Shown here: piece by piece, positions 1-6,532 of the stretch
Position numbering within the stretch: position 1 is the stretch's first letter
Layout of the letters: each line of letters begins with the position of its first letter
From: Flavobacteriales bacterium
GTDB lineage: Bacteria > Bacteroidota > Bacteroidia > Flavobacteriales_G > NORP312
Direction of reading: 5' to 3'
NCBI GenBank assembly: GCA_016763645.1
Contig: JAESTK010000005.1
Location: forward strand, 1-37,810
Length of the DNA: 37,810 bases
The notes under the pieces: model-generated
What the model saw: the letters and a program-made list of their open reading frames with translations, nothing else
Database searches by the model: none
What the model was told of the DNA's origin: nothing
Made by a program: the position numbers and the translations under genes

Positions 1-129
1 GCGATGAATCAAAAACAAAACCTTGTTTCTGAAGAAACTGATGTGTGCTTGTCGCCATTTGAAAGATTTTGGGATGCTTACGGGAAAAAAGAAAAACGCA
101 AAGCTTGCGAGAAAAAATGGAAATCAAAA
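1..129. repeat. Direct terminal repeat (left copy), genome closure
   Basis: The first 129 bases are identical to 37682-37810. The reading frame of the replication-initiator gene passes through the joint without interruption, so the two ends join into a 37,681-bp circle. A repeat this short looks like the overlap left when a circular or permuted genome is assembled. A true short terminal repeat of the packaged DNA is possible, but the cut inside a coding gene makes it less likely. Confidence 0.95.
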
Positions 130-417
130 AAACTTGATTCAATGATTGATCGCATTCTTGCCGACATTGCAAACAGAGATGAAAATCACTGGAAATGGCG
201 AATTGAAAACGGATTGAGAAAATATAAACCAGGACCAGAGCCGTATCTCAATGGCGAGCTATGGAATGATGATATCGAGCATTACGATAAAACCCAAAAT
301 TTTATGTTTACAAATCGTGAAAAAAACTTACAAGATGGTTTTGATGATCTAAGAAATCATTACGCCAAAAAAGAAAATCCAATCGAAGGAGAAATCGATG
401 ACCCTGGTGAACGCTAA
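1..417 (+). CDS. Replication initiator, C-terminal part (continues from 37175)
   Basis: This is the C-terminal part of a 307-residue protein whose first codon is at 37175, on the other side of the circular joint. The ATG at 4 is internal (residue 171). The segment is rich in Lys, Glu and aromatic residues (FERFWDAYGKKEKRKACEKKW), a pattern common in the C-terminal region of phage replisome-organiser proteins, where the partner helicase loader binds. It overlaps the next gene, a helicase-loader candidate, by 20 bases, as O and P are arranged in lambda. The role is inferred from gene order, the iteron-like repeats inside the gene and the general domain layout. No catalytic motif is expected in this family. 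Confidence 0.75.
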   Translation, partial: AMNQKQNLVSEETDVCLSPFERFWDAYGKKEKRKACEKKWKSKKLDSMIDRILADIANRDENHWKWRIENGLRKYKPGPEPYLNGELWNDDIEHYDKTQNFMFTNREKNLQDGFDDLRNHYAKKENPIEGEIDDPGER

Positions 418-1360
418 AGATTTAATTGATTTACTTGAGCCAGATTACAAAGCACATAACCAAGTGTTAACCAAAGAGGTTCTAGACGGCTATTGGCTCC
501 CCGCACTGAGCGGCCACAGCATGGAGGACATTGGGCCAGCCGTACAGCTAGCGTACAAGGAAACGGCTTTTAGGCTTACCCCTGCGGATATTTGCAAACA
601 CTTACCAGATCTATTGGGCCACCCCCACCCAGAGCAAGCATGGGCAATGTTCCCGAAAGACGAAACCAGGGGCAGTTGGGTATCAGGTCAAATCATGTCA
701 GCCGGTGCCATGGTCGAAGAGTTAATTTTTAAAAAGGATTTGATCGCTGCCAGGAAATCTTTTTTGGCGACTTACGAAGATCTAGTAAAAAAATCAAGGT
801 TTGACGGTGAAGCAGCAAACTTTTTTTGGACAGGCGAGAGAGATAAGATTTTTATTTCTGAAACGATCAACGCCGTTAACCTTGGACTAATTACAAACCA
901 GCGAGGACGAAAGGCCATCAAGACCGCATGCAGGGCAATGGCCATCAGCAAAGAGGAAACTGACCGGTTCTACCAGAAGCTTCCGCAGTACCATGACGAA
1001 GAGATAGAACCGACTCTGTGGATAGAAAACGATGAACCTATACCTTCGCAAGGGGTAGACTCTGAAAAGGCCCACAACGATGCTTATCAAAGCCGTGAGC
1101 CATCAAACACGTATGACTTAGCGAGGAAGATGCACGAGAACATGACGAGAGATAAAATCTGGCATCATTGGCCATCTTTGGAGTCTTGGACACTCGTACT
1201 AAATAAACTGATTCGCGCTGATGGTTATGAGCTGGAAAAGGTTAATGAAGTTTGGGCTTGGTTGTGTGATCAAAAATTTGAAGTTAGGAACGAAATTCCA
1301 AACGCTTTTTACTTTGAGAAAAGGTTTAGTGAATTATTGGAGAGCATGAAAGGTGGTTAA
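398..1360 (+). CDS. Putative helicase loader / replication protein (lambda P-like position)
   Basis: The protein has 320 residues and directly follows the initiator, overlapping it by 20 bases. A segment around residues 75-95 (PEQAWAMFPKDETRGSWVSG) resembles a motif seen in many phage replication-module proteins next to O-type initiators. The C-terminal part (residues 235-320) is a helical region rich in Trp and charged residues. I see no Walker A or B motif, so it is not a DnaC-type ATPase or a helicase; a P-like loader without ATPase activity fits better. Expression is probably coupled to the initiator. The function rests mainly on position, so 'replication-associated' is safer than a precise name. 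Confidence 0.55.
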   Translation: MTLVNAKDLIDLLEPDYKAHNQVLTKEVLDGYWLPALSGHSMEDIGPAVQLAYKETAFRLTPADICKHLPDLLGHPHPEQAWAMFPKDETRGSWVSGQIMSAGAMVEELIFKKDLIAARKSFLATYEDLVKKSRFDGEAANFFWTGERDKIFISETINAVNLGLITNQRGRKAIKTACRAMAISKEETDRFYQKLPQYHDEEIEPTLWIENDEPIPSQGVDSEKAHNDAYQSREPSNTYDLARKMHENMTRDKIWHHWPSLESWTLVLNKLIRADGYELEKVNEVWAWLCDQKFEVRNEIPNAFYFEKRFSELLESMKGG

Positions 1361-1363
1361 TTT

Positions 1364-1549
1364 ATGCAATGCACAAAAATAACATTCAATTCAAAAAAAG
1401 AAGCACAGGCATATCTTTTGTCTAAAAGATGCGGAAAGGGAAAGGATATAATAAAAAAACTAAGAGTGTATGAATGCCCTCATTGCGGACGGTATCACTT
1501 CAGCTCAAAAAAAAGGCTGAAATTCTTTAATAGAAAAAAATGGGGTTAA
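1364..1549 (+). CDS. Small zinc-finger-like protein
   Basis: A 61-residue basic protein with one CPHC pair followed by GRYHF, the usual look of a half zinc ribbon in small phage proteins. The Shine-Dalgarno AAGGTGG overlaps the end of the preceding gene and sits just ahead of the ATG, so the two are translated together. The rest is Lys-rich. Nucleic-acid binding is plausible but not shown. The early-operon setting suggests an accessory role in replication or host interaction. Confidence 0.6.
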   Translation: MQCTKITFNSKKEAQAYLLSKRCGKGKDIIKKLRVYECPHCGRYHFSSKKRLKFFNRKKWG

Positions 1550-1567
1550 CCCGCAAATGAGAGCGAT

Positions 1568-1810
1568 ATGAATATAGTGAATATAGAGCTGAGCAAAGCC
1601 AGAAGAAGACAACAGTTAATAAATGGCTATTTACTTTTAGTAAAGAGTGATAGAATAGAATTCAACGACATGTATTTTAACGGCAATGAAGTACCAAGTA
1701 TTGAACATGGGTTTTATCGTCTAACTTCGGACTGTATGATTCATGCAGCATCGACAATGACAAAGATGCTGGTAAAAAGAATACTCCCTGAAAACTTAAT
1801 TTTGAAATAA
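1568..1810 (+). CDS. Hypothetical early protein
   Basis: An 80-residue protein that I do not recognise. It starts MNIVNIELSKARRRQQL and has no membrane segment or clear motif. It stands between the zinc-finger-like gene and the Cys-repeat gene in the same direction, with GAGAGCGAT as a weak ribosome site. Its coding sequence carries a near-perfect copy of the phage operator (1630-1645) at codons TAT TTA CTT TTA GTA AAG. That copy might be a real roadblock or silencer, or a coincidence of AT-rich codons. Confidence 0.6.
   Translation: MNIVNIELSKARRRQQLINGYLLLVKSDRIEFNDMYFNGNEVPSIEHGFYRLTSDCMIHAASTMTKMLVKRILPENLILK
1630..1645 (+). promoter_or_regulatory. Intragenic copy of the phage operator (15/16 match)
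   Basis: TTTACTTTTAGTAAAG differs at one base from the operator at 35915-35930 (TTTACTATTAGTAAAG). It lies inside the 1568-1810 gene with no good promoter around it. A single-mismatch match to a 16-mer is not expected by chance in a genome this size, although the AT-rich composition raises the odds. Confidence 0.4.
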
Positions 1811-1834
1811 CGACAACATTAAAAGGATAATAAA

Positions 1835-2362
1835 ATGAGCAAAACAGATATATTTGAAAACTATCAAGAATTTTTAAAACGCGAAGATAAGGATGTTAAC
1901 GGTGTTAGTTCTGAATTTGTAAAGACTAACCCAGATTACGAGAAGGACAATAGAACAAATGAAGGGTGTTGGAATTGCCGCGATTGCCGCTATTGCAGCT
2001 CTTGCCGCTATTGCAGCGATTGCCGCGATTGCCGCTATTGCAGCGAGCAAAAAGTTAACAAAAAAGAGAGTATAAAAATTCCTAAAATTGAAAACATCCA
2101 CCAAAAAGTATACGCATCAGTTAGCGTAAAAGGTGCGCTTAGTATGGGTAAATGGCACACTTGCGAAACTACGCATTGTAGGGCTGGTTGGATAACTCAC
2201 TTGGCTGGCGAGGAAGGTAAGAAGGTCGAGGAATTTTATGGGCCTTGCTTAGGGGCTCAACTTATCTATCGTGAAAGCGGGTATCAGATTAACCCTTCAC
2301 GATTCTTTGATGATAATGAATCCGCTATGAGTGACATGAAGCGATTGGCTAACGCTGAATAA
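1835..2362 (+). CDS. Cysteine-tripeptide-repeat protein
   Basis: A 175-residue protein in three parts. It has a polar N-terminus (1-43), then a stretch with Cys at every third residue (about residues 45-71: CWN CRD CRY CSS CRY CSD CRD CRY CSE), then a conserved-looking C-terminal domain with KWHTCETTHCRAGW. Similar combinations occur in phage and bacterial hypothetical proteins, but I know no assigned function. Nine regularly spaced cysteines could bind several metal ions or stack as a short repeat coil. The ribosome site AAAAGGA is well placed. The opposite-strand ORF (AIAAIAA repeats) is a shadow of this repeat. Confidence 0.75.
   Translation: MSKTDIFENYQEFLKREDKDVNGVSSEFVKTNPDYEKDNRTNEGCWNCRDCRYCSSCRYCSDCRDCRYCSEQKVNKKESIKIPKIENIHQKVYASVSVKGALSMGKWHTCETTHCRAGWITHLAGEEGKKVEEFYGPCLGAQLIYRESGYQINPSRFFDDNESAMSDMKRLANAE
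1976..2047 (+). repeat. In-frame 9-bp tandem repeat, 8 units
   Basis: Eight consecutive 9-base units of the form TGC-(CGC/AGC)-NNN encode the Cys-Arg/Ser-X tripeptides of the 1835-2362 protein. Units differ mainly in the third codon (GAT, TAT, TCT, GAG). The preceding TGT TGG AAT forms a degenerate ninth unit. Unit number could vary between relatives by slippage without breaking the frame. Confidence 0.9.
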
Positions 2363-2405
2363 AATGTAAAACTTAATTTTTAAGTAACACTAAGAGGCAA
2401 TACCT

Positions 2406-2624
2406 ATGATTGAATCAAGAGAGCTACAAGCAAGAAGAACATTAAGTAACGGTCTAGAAATTCTAAGCAAAGATCGTCTAGATACATTTCAAAAATGCTA
2501 CTGTTTGACAGAGACAAAGGGATTTAAAACTGTAGTTGACAGAGTGCCAACCGAAAGGCTAATCATGGCAGTTCGAAACGTTACAAATTCTATCTTAAAC
2601 GATTTAGATCATAAAAGTGGATAA
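2406..2624 (+). CDS. Hypothetical early protein
   Basis: A 72-residue protein, not recognised. It begins MIESRELQARRTLSNGLEIL, is rich in charged residues and has no membrane segment. A good ribosome site (AAGAGGC) precedes the ATG. The last codons overlap the GTG start of the next small gene by 8 bases, which supports both. The short gap upstream holds a perfect 6-3-6 dyad (ACTTAATTTTTAAGT) of unknown use. Confidence 0.6.
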   Translation: MIESRELQARRTLSNGLEILSKDRLDTFQKCYCLTETKGFKTVVDRVPTERLIMAVRNVTNSILNDLDHKSG

Positions 2625-2781
2625 ACTCGAAGCCCTCAGAAAACTATGTCAATCATTTAAAGGAAATGAAGATAACCTTACTTTCTTCAAAGTAGAAGTT
2701 TTCTTTGATTCCTTAGCTTATGGCGATACTCCAGCCATGGCACTGGCTTTGTCTAAGAATTTTGAGCTTGATGAATTATGA
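2617..2781 (+). CDS. Small hypothetical protein (GTG start)
   Basis: A 54-residue reading frame below the length cut-off of the ORF track. It begins at GTG 2617, overlaps the preceding stop, and ends in TGA sharing an ATGA with the next gene at 2778. The tail reads FFDSLAYGDTPAMALALSKN, which looks like a normal folded segment. Overlaps at both ends fit the operon's tight packing and are the main support. No function can be given. Confidence 0.6.
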   Translation: MDKLEALRKLCQSFKGNEDNLTFFKVEVFFDSLAYGDTPAMALALSKNFELDEL

Positions 2782-3182
2782 ATGAATCAAAATCATTAGG
2801 CTTTGCTGCTCTCGACAATGCAATATCAATGCTATCAGAGAAAAAACTAAGCCGTTCAGAAAAAGCAAAGGCTAATTTTGAAAGATCGAAAGGCCAACGT
2901 GTAGCTGATCGTGATTGGTTCGAGAAAAATAAACCTAGAGTAGAAATGTCAATTGGTGAATGCATTCGACTTGATAAGCGTCAACTTGTGGGCGCTGGCA
3001 TTGAGATACAAAAACAAGATACACAATTTGAACAAGTACCATTAGAAAGTTATCAACCACCTGTAGAGGATGAGGAATATGTACCAAAAGCCCAGAGAAC
3101 AGAAAATGAAACCGTACGCGCCGTGGAAAAAGTACAGGAACAGAGAACAGAAGACTTCGAATGCCCTTTCTCTTGCGATTGA
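2778..3182 (+). CDS. Hypothetical early protein with charged C-terminus
   Basis: A 134-residue protein, not recognised. Residues 1-60 are helical and Lys/Ser-rich; residues 80-134 are acidic and probably disordered. The start is fixed by an ATGA overlap with the 54-residue gene upstream. The last 35 codons lie in a different frame over the start of the next gene (3079), so this DNA is read twice if both are real. A single-base assembly error joining them into one gene is the main alternative. Confidence 0.6.
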   Translation: MNESKSLGFAALDNAISMLSEKKLSRSEKAKANFERSKGQRVADRDWFEKNKPRVEMSIGECIRLDKRQLVGAGIEIQKQDTQFEQVPLESYQPPVEDEEYVPKAQRTENETVRAVEKVQEQRTEDFECPFSCD

Positions 3183-3471
3183 TTTAGTAGCATATTCAAA
3201 TGTTAAAAAGATTATAAATACGTACGGCGGACAAAGAAAAGACGCTGGTAAAAATACTACCTCTGGTGAGTGGGTAAAAATAAAAGAAGAACTTCCCCCT
3301 GAAGACGGATTTTATAAAACCAGATCAAATTATTATGATACTGGCTATAAAATGAAATTCAATAAGGATATTGGGCCAACAGCTAGCAGCAATATTGATA
3401 GATATAATATTTGGCACGCTAGCCACTTATTACCAATAAAAAGTGTTACTCATTGGTGGAGGGAGTTATGA
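3079..3471 (+). CDS. DUF551-like early protein
   Basis: I place the start at ATG 3079, 8 bases after AGAGGA, giving about 130 residues; ATG 3106 is possible. The N-terminal part (WKKYRNREQKTSNALSLAIDLVAYS) is helical. The C-terminal half has the spaced pattern 'WVKIKEELPPEDGFYKT ... W ... ITHWW' typical of DUF551, a small domain common in phage early regions with no established function. The overlap with the 2778 gene is over 100 bases in another frame. The stop shares an ATGA with the following gene. Confidence 0.6.
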   Translation: MYQKPREQKMKPYAPWKKYRNREQKTSNALSLAIDLVAYSNVKKIINTYGGQRKDAGKNTTSGEWVKIKEELPPEDGFYKTRSNYYDTGYKMKFNKDIGPTASSNIDRYNIWHASHLLPIKSVTHWWREL

Positions 3472-3734
3472 TTTTTATGGGAAATTGCAAAGACTGCAAG
3501 CACTGGAAAAAGGATGAAAGCGAATGCTCACCAAGAGATCCTCACGTTGGAAAATGTAATCGAGCAAAGCAGCTTTCCGAATGCATAGAATGGTCTGAAG
3601 ATGATGATTGTGATTTCATGGTATGGAAGGAAGGCCACGAAAAAGATTTGGCTTTCGCGTGCGATGCAGAGAGTTATTACGCGGAACTATCGACCAAAGA
3701 AGCGTTTGGATGCGTTCAATTTGAATCTAAATAA
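3468..3734 (+). CDS. Cysteine-rich small protein
   Basis: An 88-residue acidic protein starting at ATG 3468, which forms an ATGA overlap with the preceding stop and follows GGAGGGAG. Cysteines occur as CKDC near the start and in several later single positions (CSPRD, KCNRA, ECIEW, DDCDF, FACDA, GCVQF). This layout suggests zinc or disulfide binding. The KDCKHW start followed by a run of Cys/Trp is often seen in small phage zinc-binding proteins. Function unknown. Confidence 0.6.
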   Translation: MIFMGNCKDCKHWKKDESECSPRDPHVGKCNRAKQLSECIEWSEDDDCDFMVWKEGHEKDLAFACDAESYYAELSTKEAFGCVQFESK

Positions 3735-3743
3735 AGGGGTTTT

Positions 3744-3893
3744 ATGTTCGACAACATCATATATTCAGAAAAATATAACACTTGCGTGATGATTAATAAT
3801 ATAATTTTCTTCCATGCCTCTTGGGATGAAAATAAAGTTTTACTATGCGGGACACACATTAGCTCAAGACCAGTGGAGAGAAACATTGTCTAA
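3744..3893 (+). CDS. Small hypothetical protein
   Basis: A 49-residue frame missed by the ORF track. It has a strong ribosome site (AAAGGGG, about 5 bases before ATG 3744). The product (MFDNIIYSEKYNTC...) has no membrane segment or motif that I recognise. Its end overlaps the start of the nuclease-like gene. The good ribosome site in an otherwise empty slot is the main support. Confidence 0.5.
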   Translation: MFDNIIYSEKYNTCVMINNIIFFHASWDENKVLLCGTHISSRPVERNIV

Positions 3894-4290
3894 GAATAGG
3901 TATGACGCACAGAATGACGCTAACCAGCCAGGGATAATAAAGGAGCTGCTTAAAATTCCCGGTATGACTGTGCAGACAGGGCATGATGACATTTTGGTTG
4001 GCTACAAAGGAGAAACCTATTGGTATGAAATAAAAGCGTCACAATGTTCACCAATAAAGCCTAGCCAGTACGAAATAATAAAAACGTACACTGGTCATTA
4101 TCGGTTTGCGTTTAACTATACTGATATATTGGTCGATATAGGGATAGTTAATAAGCCCGTGCGGTCTACTTATCTCGATGCTTGGCACAAAGCCGCGCAA
4201 GATGGTGAAACGCCACACGCGGCAAACAAGGCAGGCAATGAGGCTGTTGAATGGTATATAAAAGTATCAGAAGAGGATGATGAAAAATGA
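3826..4290 (+). CDS. VRR-NUC / PD-(D/E)XK-like nuclease
   Basis: About 154 residues from ATG 3826 (ATG 3814 would add four). The core 'GHDDILVGYKGETYWYEIKAS' followed by 'PSQYEIIKTYTG' matches the phage VRR-NUC layout: an acidic residue ahead of an LVGYKG strand, then the E-x-K strand, then a conserved Gln helix. Proteins of this type are structure-specific or general endonucleases, often near replication genes, where they may process branched DNA. The Asp and the Glu-x-Lys are present, so it looks intact. The ribosome site is weak, so translation may be coupled to the overlapping 3744 gene. Confidence 0.6.
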   Translation: MKIKFYYAGHTLAQDQWRETLSKNRYDAQNDANQPGIIKELLKIPGMTVQTGHDDILVGYKGETYWYEIKASQCSPIKPSQYEIIKTYTGHYRFAFNYTDILVDIGIVNKPVRSTYLDAWHKAAQDGETPHAANKAGNEAVEWYIKVSEEDDEK

Positions 4291-4466
4291 AAGATAAATT
4301 AAATGATTTCGTACCACTGCAAAAAGTGGATATAAATATGAAGATTCCCGTTTCGGTAAAAGAGAAAGAAGCGCTGTGGGAAGATTCAGACAAACACTAT
4401 TGTCACCAAATCAATACAGGTGGTCGATGCTGCGGTAAAACTTTTGTCCAGTTAGGTGAGACATGA
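4287..4466 (+). CDS. Small hypothetical protein
   Basis: A 59-residue frame just below the ORF-track limit, bounded by ATGA overlaps at both ends (4287-4290 and 4463-4466). The N-terminal half is Lys/Asp-rich and the C-terminal half has CHQINTGGRCCGKTF. I do not recognise it. The stop/start overlaps on both sides are good evidence that it is translated. Confidence 0.6.
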   Translation: MKDKLNDFVPLQKVDINMKIPVSVKEKEALWEDSDKHYCHQINTGGRCCGKTFVQLGET

Positions 4467-4690
4467 CTATTTCATTGATTATTAACATCGCTTTTATGAT
4501 ACTTTTTATCATGTCGTTCATATTTGCTTTAATCGTATATTTGAAATGCCTTGAATATAAGAAAAAATATGAAGACTATCGTGATACACATAATAATTTA
4601 ATCGATAATCTGATAGTAACGGCTAAAGCGGCTGGTGTTAAATATTACGAAAAAGATGGCGTTATTTACGCTCAATTTGGAGATGATTAA
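4463..4690 (+). CDS. Small membrane protein with cytoplasmic tail
   Basis: A 75-residue protein with one strong membrane helix (residues 3-28, SLIINIAFMILFIMSFIFALIVY) followed by a charged, partly coiled tail ending in a Tyr/Asp-rich segment. It is the first of three small membrane proteins made from adjacent genes. Possible roles are superinfection exclusion, host-envelope modification or an accessory lysis function, but the sequence does not choose between them. Confidence 0.65.
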   Translation: MTISLIINIAFMILFIMSFIFALIVYLKCLEYKKKYEDYRDTHNNLIDNLIVTAKAAGVKYYEKDGVIYAQFGDD

Positions 4691-4691
4691 T

Positions 4692-4886
4692 ATGGAACCA
4701 ATTATATTTGTATACGTATTTTTATGGTGGTTATCTGGATTCATGGCCGCTGGATGGTCTTTTGAATGGTATATTTGGGATGATATAAAAATTATAACAA
4801 TGTGTTGCGTTATTGGGATTGCTGGCCCTTTATGTTTCGTGGAAGCTTACAAGATAAGACATTTAGATGAGAGTGATGAACCATGA
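4692..4886 (+). CDS. Small membrane protein, two helices
   Basis: A 64-residue protein with two hydrophobic stretches (about residues 4-22 and 32-52) and a short charged C-terminus. I prefer ATG 4692, spaced about 9 bases from TTTGGAG; ATG 4683 would sit right on the ribosome site, and the TTG start in the ORF track is not needed. The stop overlaps the next gene as ATGA. Unknown function. Confidence 0.6.
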   Translation: MEPIIFVYVFLWWLSGFMAAGWSFEWYIWDDIKIITMCCVIGIAGPLCFVEAYKIRHLDESDEP

Positions 4887-5035
4887 GTACACAAGAGTTC
4901 ATAAAAAAGGTGATAAAAGAAAATCTGGTCATCAAAGGTAGTTATGATTCAGGAAAAAAAGAGATGACAGTTGCTCTACACTTTAAAGGTGAAGATAAAC
5001 CGTTTTCAAAATACGTTATTTTTATACCAGGGTGA
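4883..5035 (+). CDS. Small hypothetical protein
   Basis: A 50-residue soluble protein (MSTQEFIKKVIKENLVIKG...) missed by the ORF track. The start shares ATGA with the preceding stop. It alternates charged and hydrophobic residues like a small alpha/beta fold. No recognised family. Confidence 0.6.
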   Translation: MSTQEFIKKVIKENLVIKGSYDSGKKEMTVALHFKGEDKPFSKYVIFIPG

Positions 5036-5041
5036 ATGATT

Positions 5042-5209
5042 ATGTTTGAATTATTTATAGCTCTTATTGTTGTTTATATTATTGTAATAATTCGCAATTG
5101 GGCAATATCCACTTATAAGATTTCATATTACGAACAGAGATTAGAGAATAACGATATAGATGTAAGTAGCGTTAAGAATATGGGCTTTCTAGATATTTGG
5201 AGATTGTGA
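5042..5209 (+). CDS. Small single-pass membrane protein
   Basis: A 55-residue protein (57 if started at ATG 5036) below the ORF-track limit. Residues 2-18 (FELFIALIVVYIIVIIR) form a strong membrane anchor, followed by a polar tail. AGGGTGA upstream serves either ATG. It completes a cluster of three small membrane proteins (4463, 4692, 5042). The function is unknown. Confidence 0.6.
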   Translation: MFELFIALIVVYIIVIIRNWAISTYKISYYEQRLENNDIDVSSVKNMGFLDIWRL

Positions 5210-5210
5210 C

Positions 5211-5699
5211 ATGAGCGATAACTTTGCATTCTTTCTTATATTGTTCTGTATGATCTTGTGTGGCTTAGTATTCGCAGAAACAACACCAAAGAGCGGATAC
5301 TACACAATATCAATGGGTGATGTAAAAGTTGTTGAGAAATACTCTCAGCTATACAAAGCACTGAATGAAGGTATAAAGTTATCTGAAGAGTGCAAGTGTA
5401 AGGTGACCATCCACAGGCCGGATATATCAATAAGATGGTCGAAGTCTCTCACATCAAAAGTAATGAGCTGGAGAAGACCCACGCAAAGAGAGAATGGTGA
5501 TTATCTTAAGCATGTTGATTACTACATTATTTCTTACTGGGTGAGTGGCGGCAAAGAATTGTTTATTGTGGTAATGGGCGAAAAGGAAGATAGAACTATA
5601 AATGACTTAACGCCTGGTAGCTGGGTGTTTAGAATCAAGGCCGTTGATACTGATGGATTAGAATCAGGATGGTCACAACTGGTTATGGTGAGCATATGA
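5211..5699 (+). CDS. Secreted fibronectin type III-like protein
   Basis: A 162-residue protein with a signal peptide (residues 1-22, hydrophobic FAFFLILFCMILCGLVFA then E) and a C-terminal fibronectin-III-like domain (about residues 84-162). The domain is shown by 'WRRPTQRENGDYLKHVDYYIISYW' and the closing strands 'LTPGSWVFRIKAVDTDGLESGWS'. Most phage Ig-like and FN3 domains are parts of virion proteins; here one is carried alone, exported, and encoded in the early operon. An envelope or periplasmic role such as superinfection exclusion is an inference. The end overlaps the next gene by ATGA. Confidence 0.7.
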   Translation: MSDNFAFFLILFCMILCGLVFAETTPKSGYYTISMGDVKVVEKYSQLYKALNEGIKLSEECKCKVTIHRPDISIRWSKSLTSKVMSWRRPTQRENGDYLKHVDYYIISYWVSGGKELFIVVMGEKEDRTINDLTPGSWVFRIKAVDTDGLESGWSQLVMVSI

Positions 5700-6100
5700 A
5701 GGATGAATTGGAACGACAATACACAACTTACACTGGGGGTGATGGTACAGAACTGCCTGAAGATCTAGCTGAACTAAAAGGAAGGCATGTTAAATTTAAT
5801 GAGCTTAAAGGCATGCTTCAATCAGCTTATGTACTAAAGGTAGGTCAGCATTATAAAATAGAGAAGGTCGTCAAAATTAACAAGGATGAAGCCTACGTAT
5901 TAATCCTTGATGGTGATGGTGACGACGTAGCTTTAGTTATAAGAGAAAAGTTGTGCGTTGATTTTTCTTTAGTGTCAATATCTTCAGATGAATCTAAAAC
6001 GAGAAGGGTAGCGCACCATCATATAGTGGTCTATCCTACGGGTAAGAAATTGAAACCAGGAGACAGGCCAAGATGTCCACTATCGAAGGCAATATTATAG
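5696..6100 (+). CDS. Hypothetical early protein
   Basis: About 134 residues from ATG 5696, which overlaps the preceding TGA. The ORF-track start at 5669 would run back into the FN3 gene and is unlikely. The middle (YKIEKVVKINKDEAYVLILDGDGDD) looks like a small beta-barrel domain. The C-terminus has RVAHHHIVVYP, a His-rich strand. I do not recognise a family. It overlaps the next gene by 28 bases. Confidence 0.6.
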   Translation: MKDELERQYTTYTGGDGTELPEDLAELKGRHVKFNELKGMLQSAYVLKVGQHYKIEKVVKINKDEAYVLILDGDGDDVALVIREKLCVDFSLVSISSDESKTRRVAHHHIVVYPTGKKLKPGDRPRCPLSKAIL

Positions 6101-6297
6101 ATAAGACTTTAGTATTAGGTTATACGGGTAGCGGTGGTGGGTTTATTGCGTGGCTCGGTGATCCAAGTGATATATTGATGTGGATGTCGATATTGGGTGT
6201 AACAGCGACATTTGTTTATACTTGTTTAGGTATAGCCACCAAAGGAAGGGTATTGTTTTTGAAGTTTATGGAGTGGCGTAAGAAGAATAAAAAATGA
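6073..6297 (+). CDS. Small holin-like membrane protein
   Basis: A 74-residue protein: a Gly-rich weakly hydrophobic segment (residues 17-28), a clear membrane helix (about 33-54, ILMWMSILGVTATFVYTCLGIA) and a strongly basic tail (RKKNKK). Size, topology and basic tail resemble small phage holins. However, the likely main holin is at 6615 on the other strand beside the peptidase, and this gene lies in the early operon. It may be an anti-holin, a second holin or an unrelated membrane protein. AGGAG lies 10 bases before the ATG. Confidence 0.55.
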   Translation: MSTIEGNIIDKTLVLGYTGSGGGFIAWLGDPSDILMWMSILGVTATFVYTCLGIATKGRVLFLKFMEWRKKNKK

Positions 6298-6494
6298 ATA
6301 ACAGCGACAAACAAATACAATCATGGAAAAATGTTTTAACGGCTATGAAAGTTTCTTGCGAAATGCAAGGATGCAATGGTTGTGAGTTAAAGCATGGTGA
6401 TGGTACATGTCCAGCCTATTGGATTTCAGCAAAGATCAGTAGGAATGAAAATAAAAGTGATGATGATAGTTTTGGTATAGTGAGAATGTATTGA
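6294..6494 (+). CDS. Cysteine-rich small protein, end of early operon
   Basis: A 66-residue protein with a C-x4-C-x2-C-x8-C cluster (CEMQGCNGCELKHGDGTC), likely a zinc site. It starts within an ATGA overlap and is the last gene of the rightward operon. Its position, last before the convergent late operon, is where a late regulator might be expected, but nothing in the sequence demonstrates that. Confidence 0.55.
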   Translation: MNNSDKQIQSWKNVLTAMKVSCEMQGCNGCELKHGDGTCPAYWISAKISRNENKSDDDSFGIVRMY

Positions 6495-6532
6495 TGAGAG
6501 TAAAACCTTGTATTAAGGCATCACCGCTAAGG

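Noticed and set aside
1976-2047. Short tandem repeat considered as a CRISPR array
   Set aside because: Units are 9 bases, without spacers, and in frame within a protein.
1874-2104. - strand ORF with AIAAIAAIAA repeats
   Set aside because: It is the antisense image of the Cys-tripeptide repeat; no ribosome site and the + strand gene fits the operon.
3601-3789. 62-residue + strand ORF
   Set aside because: Overlaps the Cys-rich gene and the 3744 gene, with no ribosome site; the other frames fit the stop/start overlaps.
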